Of a DNA stretch of 64,000 nt, positions 50,526 to 57,608 are shown in pieces. Under the pieces are notes generated by a model. It was not told the origin of the DNA, did no database searches, and saw only the letters and a list, made by a program, of their open reading frames with translations. The stretch is from CAYLLN01 sp964384375 (GTDB lineage: Bacteria > Planctomycetota > Planctomycetia > Pirellulales > Pirellulaceae): assembly GCA_964384375.1 (NCBI GenBank), contig CAYLLN010000002.1:62001-126000 (forward strand), in the 5' to 3' direction. Position 1 is the first letter of the stretch. Each line of letters starts with the position of its first letter. The translations under genes and the position numbers were made by a program.

Positions 50526-51423
50526 ATTGCCGCTGGCTCATCCGACCACAGCCACCCCATCGCGTCGACTCCCCGCCTGGCTGAAGCGCGAGATTCCGCG
50601 GGCCAACGCCAATCACTTCACGGCGGGCTTGCTCGAAGAGTTGCGCCTGGAAACCGTGTGCGACAACGCGAAGTGCCCCAATCGGATGGAGTGCTATTCG
50701 CAGAAAACCGCGACGTTCATGATCCTGGGGAATGTCTGCACGCGCCCCTGCGGCTTTTGCGCGGTTGGTCGGGGCCGGCCCGAGGCACTCGAAGCGGATG
50801 AACCGGCGCGTGTGGCCGAAGCTGCCGCCCGACTGGGCCTCGCGCATGTCGTCATCACTTCCGTCACGCGCGACGACTTGCCAGACGGCGGTGCCGAGCA
50901 TTTCTACCGGTGCGTGCTAGCCGTCCGCGAGCGAACCGGAGCAACGGTTGAAGTCCTCACGCCCGATTTTGTCACGTGTAAGCCGGCGCTCAACCGCGTC
51001 ATTGAGGCTGAGCCCGAAGTCTTCAATCACAATACGGAGACAGTGCCGCGGCTGTATCGGCAAGTCCGTGGTCCCAAGAGCGACTATCGCTGGACGCTGG
51101 AATTGCTGCGGCGCATTAAAGTGCGGAACCCGGCGATTAAGACCAAAAGCGGTCTGATGCTGGGTCTGGGTGAGACGACCGAAGAAGTGCTGAATGTGCT
51201 TGCGGACTTGCGCGATGTAAGCTGCGATTTCCTCACGCTGGGACAGTATTTAATGCCGAGTGCCACAACGGCGGATCATTATCTGCCCGTCGTGCGATAT
51301 ATTCCGCCCGACGAGTTTGCGTGGCTGGGGCGAGCCGCCAAATCGCTCGGTTTTAAGCAGGTAGCCAGTGGGCCATTTGTCCGTTCGAGCTACCACGCCC
51401 GCGAAATGGCCGAGATGTATTAG
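50509..51423 (+). CDS. lipA: Lipoyl synthase
   Basis: Product of 304 residues with both iron-sulfur signatures: auxiliary cluster C51-x4-C56-x5-C62 (CDNAKCPNRMEC) and radical-SAM CTRPCGFC (C77, C81, C84). Further landmarks are TSVTRDDLPDGGAEHFYRC, NHNTETVPRLYRQVR, KSGLMLGLGETTEEV and the C-terminal GPFVRSSYHA with its conserved Ser. It inserts two sulfurs into protein-bound octanoate. It starts with GTG at 50509 inside the end of the lipB-like gene, so translation is coupled. Confidence 0.95.
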   Translation: MNVQLELPLAHPTTATPSRRLPAWLKREIPRANANHFTAGLLEELRLETVCDNAKCPNRMECYSQKTATFMILGNVCTRPCGFCAVGRGRPEALEADEPARVAEAAARLGLAHVVITSVTRDDLPDGGAEHFYRCVLAVRERTGATVEVLTPDFVTCKPALNRVIEAEPEVFNHNTETVPRLYRQVRGPKSDYRWTLELLRRIKVRNPAIKTKSGLMLGLGETTEEVLNVLADLRDVSCDFLTLGQYLMPSATTADHYLPVVRYIPPDEFAWLGRAAKSLGFKQVASGPFVRSSYHAREMAEMY

Positions 51424-51446
51424 AGCGGCGAGTGATTACTGGGCGA

Positions 51447-51695
51447 ATGTCTATGGCCCGCGTCGAATTGAAGCTGCCGGATTTCGATCTTCCCGGCATC
51501 ACCGCGAGCGTTTGTGCCTGGTATGCGGCCGTCGGCGAGCGCGTCGTGGAAGGGGATCGCGTCGTCGAGATCCTCGCAGGCGATGTCACCATCGACTTGC
51601 CAGCGCCGGTGTCGGGAGTGCTTTTAGAGCGTCGTGCGAAAGTCGATCAGCCACTAAGCGAAGGAGATTGTGTGGCGGTGATAGACGCTCTTTAG
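51447..51695 (+). CDS. Small stand-alone lipoyl/biotinyl-type domain with Asp at the lipoyl-Lys position
   Basis: Product of 82 residues, almost exactly one biotinyl/lipoyl domain: VELKLPDFDLPGITASVCAWYAAVGERVVEGDRVVEILAGDVTIDLPAPVSGVLLERRAKVDQPLSEGDCVAVI. In lipoyl domains the modified Lys stands in the DKA turn; here the turn reads GDVT, with Asp46 at that position, so it cannot be lipoylated there. The gene follows lipA by 23 bases, likely in the same transcript. ATG 51447 is used; an earlier in-frame GTG at 51432 is possible. It may serve as a scaffold or decoy, or belong to a domain complex with other subunits. Confidence 0.8.
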   Translation: MSMARVELKLPDFDLPGITASVCAWYAAVGERVVEGDRVVEILAGDVTIDLPAPVSGVLLERRAKVDQPLSEGDCVAVIDAL

Positions 51696-51888
51696 TGACT
51701 GCTTGGTGGGCGTTTCTTATGCTCATTGACCACAATTGAACGACAAGAACCCCCTATTGATAGTACGCAGCGTCACTATTGCGATTTGGAATGGATTCCG
51801 TTGGTTGACACCCTATATGGTGCTGGGTAGTTTGGGCCTCCGTCGTGAATGTTAGAGATAGTTCGCCCAACAATTAGGTATTTCTGCA

Positions 51889-52209
51889 ATGGCCAAGAAG
51901 TCTGGTGGTCCCAACAAGTCGGAAGCAATTCGCGCGTACAAGGCCGATCATGCCGATGCCGGTCCCAAGGCGGTCGCCGAAGGACTCGCGAAGGCGGGGA
52001 TCAAGGTCACTCCGGCATTTGTGAGCACGGTCCTTTCGAACGACAAGCGAAAGGGCGGCAAAGGACGCCGCGGCCGCAAGCCGGGTCCGAAGGCCGGCAG
52101 CAACAAGACGCTCAATAGTCTGTTGCAGGCCAAAAAGCTGGCAGCCGAATTCGGCGGCGTCGAGCCGGCCATCAAGGCGCTGCAGACGCTGGCGAAGCTG
52201 CTGGATTAG
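51889..52209 (+). CDS. Small basic protein with AT-hook-like motif
   Basis: Product of 106 residues: AKKSGGPNKSEAIRAYKADHADAGPKAVAEGLAKAGIKVTPAFVSTVLSNDKRKGG, then KGRRGRKPGPK and a helical C-terminus (NSLLQAKKLAAEFGGVEPAIKALQTLAKLL). The N-terminal part looks like a helix-turn-helix-like module; the central Arg/Gly/Pro/Lys stretch resembles an AT-hook. I know of similar small proteins in planctomycetes but of no established function. It may be a nucleoid-associated or regulatory DNA-binding protein. It is isolated between the lipoate locus and the convergent comB gene. Confidence 0.6.
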   Translation: MAKKSGGPNKSEAIRAYKADHADAGPKAVAEGLAKAGIKVTPAFVSTVLSNDKRKGGKGRRGRKPGPKAGSNKTLNSLLQAKKLAAEFGGVEPAIKALQTLAKLLD

Positions 52210-52224
52210 ATGTGCATCTCATAG

Positions 52225-52290
52225 GGCAGGACTCGTCCTGCCGTAGCAACCCTGTCTCCGAGGTCAGGTTCCGCCGAACTGACGGAACCT
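52225..52290. repeat. Pair of palindromes ending in the comB stop codon
   Basis: GGCAGGAC-TC-GTCCTGCC at 52225-52242 (8-bp arms) and AGGTTCCG (52266-52273) / CGGAACCT (52283-52290) lie between convergent genes. The second palindrome contributes two bases of the comB TAG (52289-52291). Confidence 0.85.
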
Positions 52291-53071
52291 ACGTGATGCG
52301 CCAGGTCGTCAGATCGAGCTCGGGGACGCGATCGAACTTGTCGATCTGAGCCGCGAGATCAATATCGTTCTCGTGGCCGATTTCGATCAGATTGCGACCG
52401 CCGCGACTGGCTCGTAGTGCAGCGCCGAGTGGATTCTTGCCAGTCAGATCGCGCGTGCAAGCCCGCCAGGCATCGGCGGCGATTTCGGCCTGGTCGTTAA
52501 GCATGTAGGGCAGGACTTGTCTTGCCGTTGTTTGTTGGATTTGGCGGGATGAATCCTGCCCTACGAGTTCATGGACTACCGCGCCGGCAAAGAGCGTGTC
52601 CTCGCGCGTGACGTGGCCATCGGTGCCGGCACACACAATCGCGATTCGCTCGGCATCGGCTAGTTCGCGGCAAATGGCGGAAAGATTGACGAAAGCGCCG
52701 ATGAGCACGCGGCTGGCCTTGCGGCAGCGGTTCAGTGCCCGCGTGCCGTTGGTGGTGGTGAAGATGACGGATTTGCCGCCAATGACCGCCGGCACATATT
52801 CCGTCGGGGAATTGCCCAGGTCAAAGCCGGGGATTTTGCGTCCGCCCCGCTCACCTCCGAGGAGGGCCGTCCCCGGCTGCGATGCCGCAAGTCGCTTCGC
52901 TTCCTCGACTTCCAAGCAGGGGACAACCTCGATCGCGCCAGCCGACAGCGCGTGAATCATAGTCGTGGTTGCCCGGAGCACATCGACGACGACGACGGTT
53001 TTGCCGGCCAGTTCTTCGGGCGTGACGAGATCGGGAAGCAGATAGACGTCGAGCGATCGTTGGGCGGGCAT
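52289..53071 (-). CDS. 2-phosphosulfolactate phosphatase-like protein (ComB)
   Basis: Product of 260 residues: SLDVYLLPDLVTPEELAGKTVVVVDVLRATTTMIHALSAGAIEVVPCLEVEEA, then LLGGERGGRKIPGFDLGNSPTEY, TTTNGTRALNRC, VCAGTDGHVTREDTLFAGAVVHELV. The DVLRATTT, GGERGG and GFDLGNSP motifs define ComB, an enzyme of coenzyme M synthesis in archaea and of unassigned role in most bacteria. About 20 residues near 170-192 (VGQDSSRQIQQTTARQVLPY) come from a palindromic insertion in frame. The ATG at 53071 is the family start; the frame further upstream to 53368 overlaps the divergent SDR gene. Confidence 0.83.
   Translation of the reverse strand: MPAQRSLDVYLLPDLVTPEELAGKTVVVVDVLRATTTMIHALSAGAIEVVPCLEVEEAKRLAASQPGTALLGGERGGRKIPGFDLGNSPTEYVPAVIGGKSVIFTTTNGTRALNRCRKASRVLIGAFVNLSAICRELADAERIAIVCAGTDGHVTREDTLFAGAVVHELVGQDSSRQIQQTTARQVLPYMLNDQAEIAADAWRACTRDLTGKNPLGAALRASRGGRNLIEIGHENDIDLAAQIDKFDRVPELDLTTWRIT
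52505..52564. repeat. In-frame palindromic insertion inside comB
   Basis: GTAGGGCAGGA (52505-52515) and its exact reverse complement TCCTGCCCTAC (52554-52564) bracket 38 bp; a second pair of weaker arms (GGCAGGAC / GTCTTGCC) lies within the left part. The whole 60-bp unit is read through in frame without a stop. Confidence 0.9.
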
Positions 53072-53188
53072 GAATCGTGGGGTTTGAGCGTTGACGACCT
53101 GCAAATTGGCGGGAAGAATCAATGTATTCCTCTCCGCTCCGGTTGCCAGCCCGGCCCGTGCCGACTCGACGACGCAGATATTAAGCCC

Positions 53189-54022
53189 ATGAGCGACCGC
53201 GCCTTGCTGAAACCTGCCACCGAAACGAGCACGCAGCCCGCTTCCGCCAACGGCCGCTTCGCCGGCAAGGTCGTCTTTATTACCGGCGCTGGGGATCGCG
53301 GCATTGGGGGCGAGATTGCTGTGCGGCTGGCGAGCGAGGGAGCCGCCATTGCCGCCATCTCTCGTCACGAGCCCGGCCGGCTGCTAAAGAAGCTCAAGCG
53401 GTTCAATCAGGGAGCGGTTCACACGCTTGGCGACGTGACCAAGCGGGACGACATGGCTCGCGCGATCGACGACTGCCTCGGCGAGTTCGGCAAGATCGAC
53501 GTGGTCGTGAACAATGCCGGCGTCGAGGTGGCAAGCCCCCTGGAGAGTTTTGGTGAAGATGCCTGGCGGGCCGTCCTCGATGTGAATCTGGCCGGCGCGA
53601 TCGCCGTCTCCAAAGCGTCCCTGCCACACCTGGCTCAGCCGGGGGGAGTGATCGTCAACATCGCATCGGCGCTGGGCATTGGCGGCTGTCCGGGATTCTC
53701 GGTCTATAGCGCCAGCAAAGCGGGGCTGATTGGGTTCACGCAGTCGCTGGCGTGGGAGCTCGCGCCGGAAGGGATTCGCGTGGTGGCGGTCGCGCCGGGT
53801 CTTGTCCATACGCCGATGGTCCACAAGCACGCCGAGAAGCTGACTCCGCAAGTTTGGCAGCAGATCGAAGCGTGCCATCCGCTCGGCATGGGCCGTCCCG
53901 ACGACGTGGCCGCCGCTGTCGCATTCCTCGCGTCTAGCGATGCCCGCTGGATCACCGGCATCACGCTGCCCCTTGGCTGGGCGCAGCACTATCCGCTGCC
54001 GACGCACGCGATGATGGACTAG
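53189..54022 (+). CDS. Short-chain dehydrogenase/reductase
   Basis: Product of 277 residues with classical SDR signatures: KVVFITGAGDRGIGGEIAVRLA (TGxxxGIG-type), DVVVNNAG, VIVNIASALGIGG (Ser near the active site) and FSVYSASKAGLIGFTQSLAWELAP (YxxxK). It uses NAD(P)H; the substrate may be a 3-oxoacyl or sugar compound but cannot be assigned. It is divergent from comB with a 117-bp spacer that likely holds both promoters. A 20-residue hydrophilic extension precedes the Rossmann start. Confidence 0.9.
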   Translation: MSDRALLKPATETSTQPASANGRFAGKVVFITGAGDRGIGGEIAVRLASEGAAIAAISRHEPGRLLKKLKRFNQGAVHTLGDVTKRDDMARAIDDCLGEFGKIDVVVNNAGVEVASPLESFGEDAWRAVLDVNLAGAIAVSKASLPHLAQPGGVIVNIASALGIGGCPGFSVYSASKAGLIGFTQSLAWELAPEGIRVVAVAPGLVHTPMVHKHAEKLTPQVWQQIEACHPLGMGRPDDVAAAVAFLASSDARWITGITLPLGWAQHYPLPTHAMMD

Positions 54023-54038
54023 CGAAGCAGGTGTTTGG

Positions 54039-54078
54039 AAAAAAAGAAGGGAGCCCGCCGCGATCGCAGCGAGCCCCC
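54039..54078 (-). terminator. Rho-independent terminator of the fasciclin gene
   Basis: Read on the minus strand, GGGGGCTCGCTGC pairs with GCGGCGGGCTCCC (13-bp stem including three G-U pairs) around a GATC loop at 54049-54078, followed by TTCTTTTTTT (the A-run at 54039-54048 on the plus strand). This is placed 28 bases after the fasciclin stop codon. Confidence 0.85.
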
Positions 54079-54106
54079 TGATAAACACTTGCGGACGCTA
54101 CGAACG

Positions 54107-54592
54107 CTATTCCTTCGGCATGATCACCGCGTCGATGACGTGGATCACACCGTTGGAGCAGACAATATCGGTCTTGATAATTTTGGCCCCATCAATCATC
54201 ACGCCGTCAGCCGACGCCGTGATCGTGGCTTCGCTCCCTTGAACCGTCTTGGCCGACTTGAGCTTCGCCGCGTCCGCCGCCATCACCTTGCCGGAGACCA
54301 CGTGATAGGTCAGCACGGCCGTCAGCTTTTCTTTGTCCTTAAGTAAGGCCGCCAGGGCTTCCTTCGGCACCTTGGCAAACGCTTCGTCCGTCGGGGCGAA
54401 GACGGTGAACGGGCCTTTTCCCTTCAGTGTTTCGACGAGTCCCGCTTCCTTGACCGCGGTGACGAGCGTCTTGAATTTCCCGGCGGCGACTGCCGTATCG
54501 ACGAGGTCGGCCGGTTTCGCGTCTTCTGCCATTGCAACGCCGGCAACCATTGCCAGTGCCGCGGCGGCAACCAATGCTGTGAACTTCCGCAT
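54107..54592 (-). CDS. Exported fasciclin-domain protein
   Basis: Product of 161 residues with a signal peptide (RKFTALVAAAALAMVAGVAMAE) and one FAS1 domain: DLVDTAVAAGKFKTLVTAVKEAGLVETLKGKGPFTVFAPTDEAFAKVPKEALAALLKDKEKLTAVLTYHVVSGKV, ending ITKTDIVCSNGVIHVIDAVIMP-like (VCSNGVIHVIDAVIMPKE). FAS1 domains mediate adhesion or matrix contacts. A clear rho-independent terminator follows the gene, so it is probably a single-gene transcript. Confidence 0.92.
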   Translation of the reverse strand: MRKFTALVAAAALAMVAGVAMAEDAKPADLVDTAVAAGKFKTLVTAVKEAGLVETLKGKGPFTVFAPTDEAFAKVPKEALAALLKDKEKLTAVLTYHVVSGKVMAADAAKLKSAKTVQGSEATITASADGVMIDGAKIIKTDIVCSNGVIHVIDAVIMPKE

Positions 54593-54732
54593 GGATCAAC
54601 TCTCCCGAATGTGTTGGTGAACATGTGCCAAACACGCCCCCTGCTACCGGCGGGCCCTGGCCGGCAACAAAGCGAGGCGTGCGTTGGTTGCTGTGGCTTT
54701 ATAGAGGGGCGGCAAGTGCGACACCCCAAGAT

Positions 54733-56466
54733 TCATCGAACCGCGAGCCACTGGCCGAGCTGATACAGCCACGGATGCGTCCACGGATTGTCCGCGCCGT
54801 AGTGAGCTGAGAAGGCACTGATGGCGATGAGGGCCAGCAGAATCGCCCGGCCGCGGCGCGACTGACCGAGCCAGTCGGCAGCCGGCAGAAGGGTGAGCAG
54901 CCAGAGAGGCGTGAGCCAGATCATCCAGCGGAGCGCGGTCGTGTGGCCGCCGTAATTGCGGTCGATGAGCGGTCGCGAAAGATAGAACGCAAGGACGACG
55001 AGCGTGATGGCGACGGTTGCAATGGCGAGAGCACGTGCAACTCCATCAAAGCCCTGACCATTGGTCAGGGTGTTTGGCGATAGCGGCGTCGATTGGTCAT
55101 CCACCCCGACCACTGGTAGGGGCTTTGGGAAACGAACCCACATCCAGCAACCGGCGACCGAAAGCAGCCAGATCGGCATGAGCGAAAAGAGCCCGTGATG
55201 GCCAACGAGGCAATGGAAGGCGTACGTGAGCGGCGACGGCTCGCCCCGGTCGATGCCGGTGAGCTTCGCCGGGTCCCAATGCGTGCCGGGATAGTCGTAC
55301 CAGTTGTCCCACTGGCGAATTTCAATGCGCAGCGACTTGCTCCCTTCGGGAGTGCGCTGCAGGGCATAACGTATGTGCGACTGCTCATCGAACAGGACCC
55401 AGCGATCGCCGCGCGTGCGGACTTCAATCGTGACTTGGTCGGACGGTGCAACGCCTGTCTCGCGCAGGGCGAACCTGAGTTCATCGGTGACGCGCCCCTC
55501 GTTGAGCGGCACGGTCAGCTGATCGGGCAATAAGCCGAATACGGGTCCATCCTGCCGATGGGCGTAGGCCGTCCGCCAGCTGCCGTGAGCGTAGTAGTTC
55601 GTCCCAATCGCGGCCGCGGCGACGACCAGGGCTGGCGGGACGAAGAACGCAGCAGTTTTCAGTGGCGATTTCCAAGCCAGAGCGGCGGCAGCCAGCACCA
55701 GCAGTGACAGGGCGGGCAGTTCGTTGGCGGCCGTGAACGCGAAAAACAGCCCGGCCAGGGCAAAGTGCCACCAGCGACCGCGGCTTTGCAGGATGGGTAC
55801 GGCTGCCACCAGCGCGAACACGAGCGTGCAAGCCGCCAGCGAGTGGTTGTTGAGCGTGGCGCTGAAGGTCGTCACGAACGTCGCAATACAGGCGCAGGCC
55901 ATCGCAAACAGTCGGCCAAAGTCGGTCTTCCCGAACTGGTCGATCATTCGAGCCAGCAAAGCGAGCGCGATTGCCAGCGGGATGACGTTCGTCAGGACGA
56001 GCATGATCCGCGAGATCGGCCAGACATCGGCCGGTTTCGCCAGCGACAACCCGGTGACTTGCTTGACGAGCCAGTATTGCCCAGCGAGCAGAGTGCTGAG
56101 CAGCGTCGGCTTGCTGGAGTAGTAGTGCTCGTGTCCGTCGGGTCCGCGATGGCGCACCAGGTCGATCGTGTGCCAGCCCCGGACCCGCGAGCCATCGGCA
56201 TAGAAGATAATGTGCTCGATCGAGTAGATGCCGTGATCGCCAAGGGCCCGGATCGTACACCAGCGGCTTTTGTCGTTGGCGGATTGAAACGGCGTGGGGC
56301 TGAAGGCGTCGGGCGAGCGGTTCCGCATGATCCGCGCGGTGGTGAGGCTCGCGGCAAGGACGATGAAGAGGGCGTAGAGCGAGCGGCGGAGCACGTCGTG
56401 GGAGGGGGAGGCTCCCGCCGAGTCGTCACCCCGACCACTGGTCGGGGCCTTGTCGAGGACGCTCAT
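54733..56466 (-). CDS. Multi-pass membrane protein, probable GT-C-type glycosyltransferase
   Basis: Product of 577 residues with about ten to twelve hydrophobic helices and a large extracytoplasmic region near 270-390. The N-terminal helix (SLYALFIVLAASLTTARI) and the loop after it fit the GT-C fold of lipid-linked sugar transferases. Its partner is the GT2 gene whose stop overlaps its start (ATGA): GT2 would load undecaprenyl phosphate and GT-C would transfer the sugar. Two palindromic repeats are translated here, at residues about 6-22 (KAPTSGRGDDSAGASPSH) and about 448-472 (PVVGVDDQ to TNGQGF). The repeats make the N-terminus variable. Confidence 0.65.
   Translation of the reverse strand: MSVLDKAPTSGRGDDSAGASPSHDVLRRSLYALFIVLAASLTTARIMRNRSPDAFSPTPFQSANDKSRWCTIRALGDHGIYSIEHIIFYADGSRVRGWHTIDLVRHRGPDGHEHYYSSKPTLLSTLLAGQYWLVKQVTGLSLAKPADVWPISRIMLVLTNVIPLAIALALLARMIDQFGKTDFGRLFAMACACIATFVTTFSATLNNHSLAACTLVFALVAAVPILQSRGRWWHFALAGLFFAFTAANELPALSLLVLAAAALAWKSPLKTAAFFVPPALVVAAAAIGTNYYAHGSWRTAYAHRQDGPVFGLLPDQLTVPLNEGRVTDELRFALRETGVAPSDQVTIEVRTRGDRWVLFDEQSHIRYALQRTPEGSKSLRIEIRQWDNWYDYPGTHWDPAKLTGIDRGEPSPLTYAFHCLVGHHGLFSLMPIWLLSVAGCWMWVRFPKPLPVVGVDDQSTPLSPNTLTNGQGFDGVARALAIATVAITLVVLAFYLSRPLIDRNYGGHTTALRWMIWLTPLWLLTLLPAADWLGQSRRGRAILLALIAISAFSAHYGADNPWTHPWLYQLGQWLAVR
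55052..55122. repeat. Two palindromes inside the GT-C-like gene
   Basis: CCCTGACCA-T-TGGTCAGGG (55052-55070, perfect 9-bp arms) and a degenerate CCCCGACCACTGGTAGGGG (55104-55122) sit in a hydrophilic loop of the coding sequence, in frame. Confidence 0.85.
56399..56447. repeat. Composite palindromic repeat at the GT-C-like N-terminus
   Basis: GGGAGGGGGAGGCTCCCGCC followed by CCCCGACCA-C-TGGTCGGGG (56429-56447). It matches the composite unit at 41053-41099 and is translated as APTSGRGDDSAGASPS. Confidence 0.9.
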
Positions 56467-57452
56467 GACTTCTCAACCGTCGGCAGGTTGACGCGGGATT
56501 TAATCGAGTACGGTCGCGAGCTTTTGCCGTAGTAGGCGGTGAAAAGCTCCGCCAGGAAGCCCATCGAGATGAACTGCGCGCCGAGGAGCAACATGCCGAG
56601 CGAGTAAAGAAGCGCCGGCCGTTCGTGCAGCGGCTTGAATTCCCAGGCGTCGGAAACCCACTCGTTCCAGCTTGTCAGATTCGCGATCAACCACGTCACG
56701 GTGAGATAGGTCAGTCCAGCCAGGCCGATGCCAAAGGCGAAGATGCCGCAAGTGCCGAGCAAGTGCTGCGGACGCTGCTCGAAACCCGTGAGGAAATAGA
56801 CGGTGAAGAGGTCGAGGAAGCCTTTAATGATTCGTGAAACACCGTATTTCGAGCGGCCGTGCTGGCGGGCGCGATGGTTGACGACGATTTCGCCCACCTT
56901 CCAGCCGCGGGCGGCAGCGAGCACAGGGACGAAACGGTGCAGCTCGCCATAGAGCCGCACTTCGTCAAAAATTTCGCGGCGATAGCACTTGAAGCCGCAG
57001 TTGTGGTCGTGCAGCTTCACGCCAGTGAGGAAGCCGACGAGCCAGTTGAAGACACGGGACGGGCCTACCTTGTGCCACGGATCGTGGCGGACTTGCTTCC
57101 AGCCGCTGACGCAATCGAGACCGCCGTCGATTTCGGCCAGAAAACGGGGAATCTCGCGCGGGTCGTCCTGCAGGTCGGCATCGAGCGTGACCACCAGTTC
57201 GCCGCGGGCCGCATCAAAGCCGGCACTCAGGGCGGCTGCTTTGCCGAAGTTGCGACGGAAGCGAATGCCACGAACGCGCTCGTCGGACGCCGCCAATTCC
57301 TCAACGATCTTCCACGAGCCATCGGTCGAACCGTCGTCGATGAAGATGATCTCCAGGTCGTAGCCGTGCTGGCGGGCCACGTCGGAGAGTTCGCCGTAGA
57401 GCTCGCGCAGGCTCTCTTGTTCGTCGCGGAGCGGAATGACGGCGGAGAGCAT
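56463..57452 (-). CDS. Family 2 glycosyltransferase (DPM/ArnC-like)
   Basis: Product of 329 residues. The GT-A domain carries SAVIPLRDEQESL, IIFIDDGSTDGSW, RRNFGKAAALSAGFDAARGELVVTLDADLQDDPREI and HDHNCGFKCYRREIFDEV; two C-terminal membrane helices follow (about 235-260 and 285-310, ALLYSLGMLLLGAQFISMGFLAELF). This is the undecaprenyl-phosphate sugar transferase layout (ArnC/GtrB/DPM1), which moves a sugar from a nucleotide donor to a lipid carrier. It overlaps the downstream GT-C-like gene. A heptad repeat begins eight bases upstream of the start at 57452. Confidence 0.9.
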   Translation of the reverse strand: MLSAVIPLRDEQESLRELYGELSDVARQHGYDLEIIFIDDGSTDGSWKIVEELAASDERVRGIRFRRNFGKAAALSAGFDAARGELVVTLDADLQDDPREIPRFLAEIDGGLDCVSGWKQVRHDPWHKVGPSRVFNWLVGFLTGVKLHDHNCGFKCYRREIFDEVRLYGELHRFVPVLAAARGWKVGEIVVNHRARQHGRSKYGVSRIIKGFLDLFTVYFLTGFEQRPQHLLGTCGIFAFGIGLAGLTYLTVTWLIANLTSWNEWVSDAWEFKPLHERPALLYSLGMLLLGAQFISMGFLAELFTAYYGKSSRPYSIKSRVNLPTVEKS

Positions 57453-57460
57453 GCGAGAGG

Positions 57461-57495
57461 GCAGGGTTCAGGGTTCAGGGTTCAGAGGGCAGGTA
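57461..57495. repeat. Heptad repeat upstream of the GT2 gene
   Basis: GCAGGGT TCAGGGT TCAGGGT TCAGAGG GCAGGTA, five 7-bp steps. The first three are the same as the heptads at 14195-14215, 43 kb away. Confidence 0.88.
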
Positions 57496-57608
57496 GCTAG
57501 GATAGTCAAAGTCGCTTGGTGCGTCTGCCGCAGTCTTTTAGCGGCGAACGGCGCTATAATAGTCGGCCCGTTGTTCCCGTACGCCTCCATGCGAAACAGG
57601 AAGTCTTC

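Noticed and set aside
53072..53368. Long N-terminal extension of ComB
   Set aside because: It overlaps the start of the divergent SDR gene and precedes the family start by 99 residues with no homologous content.
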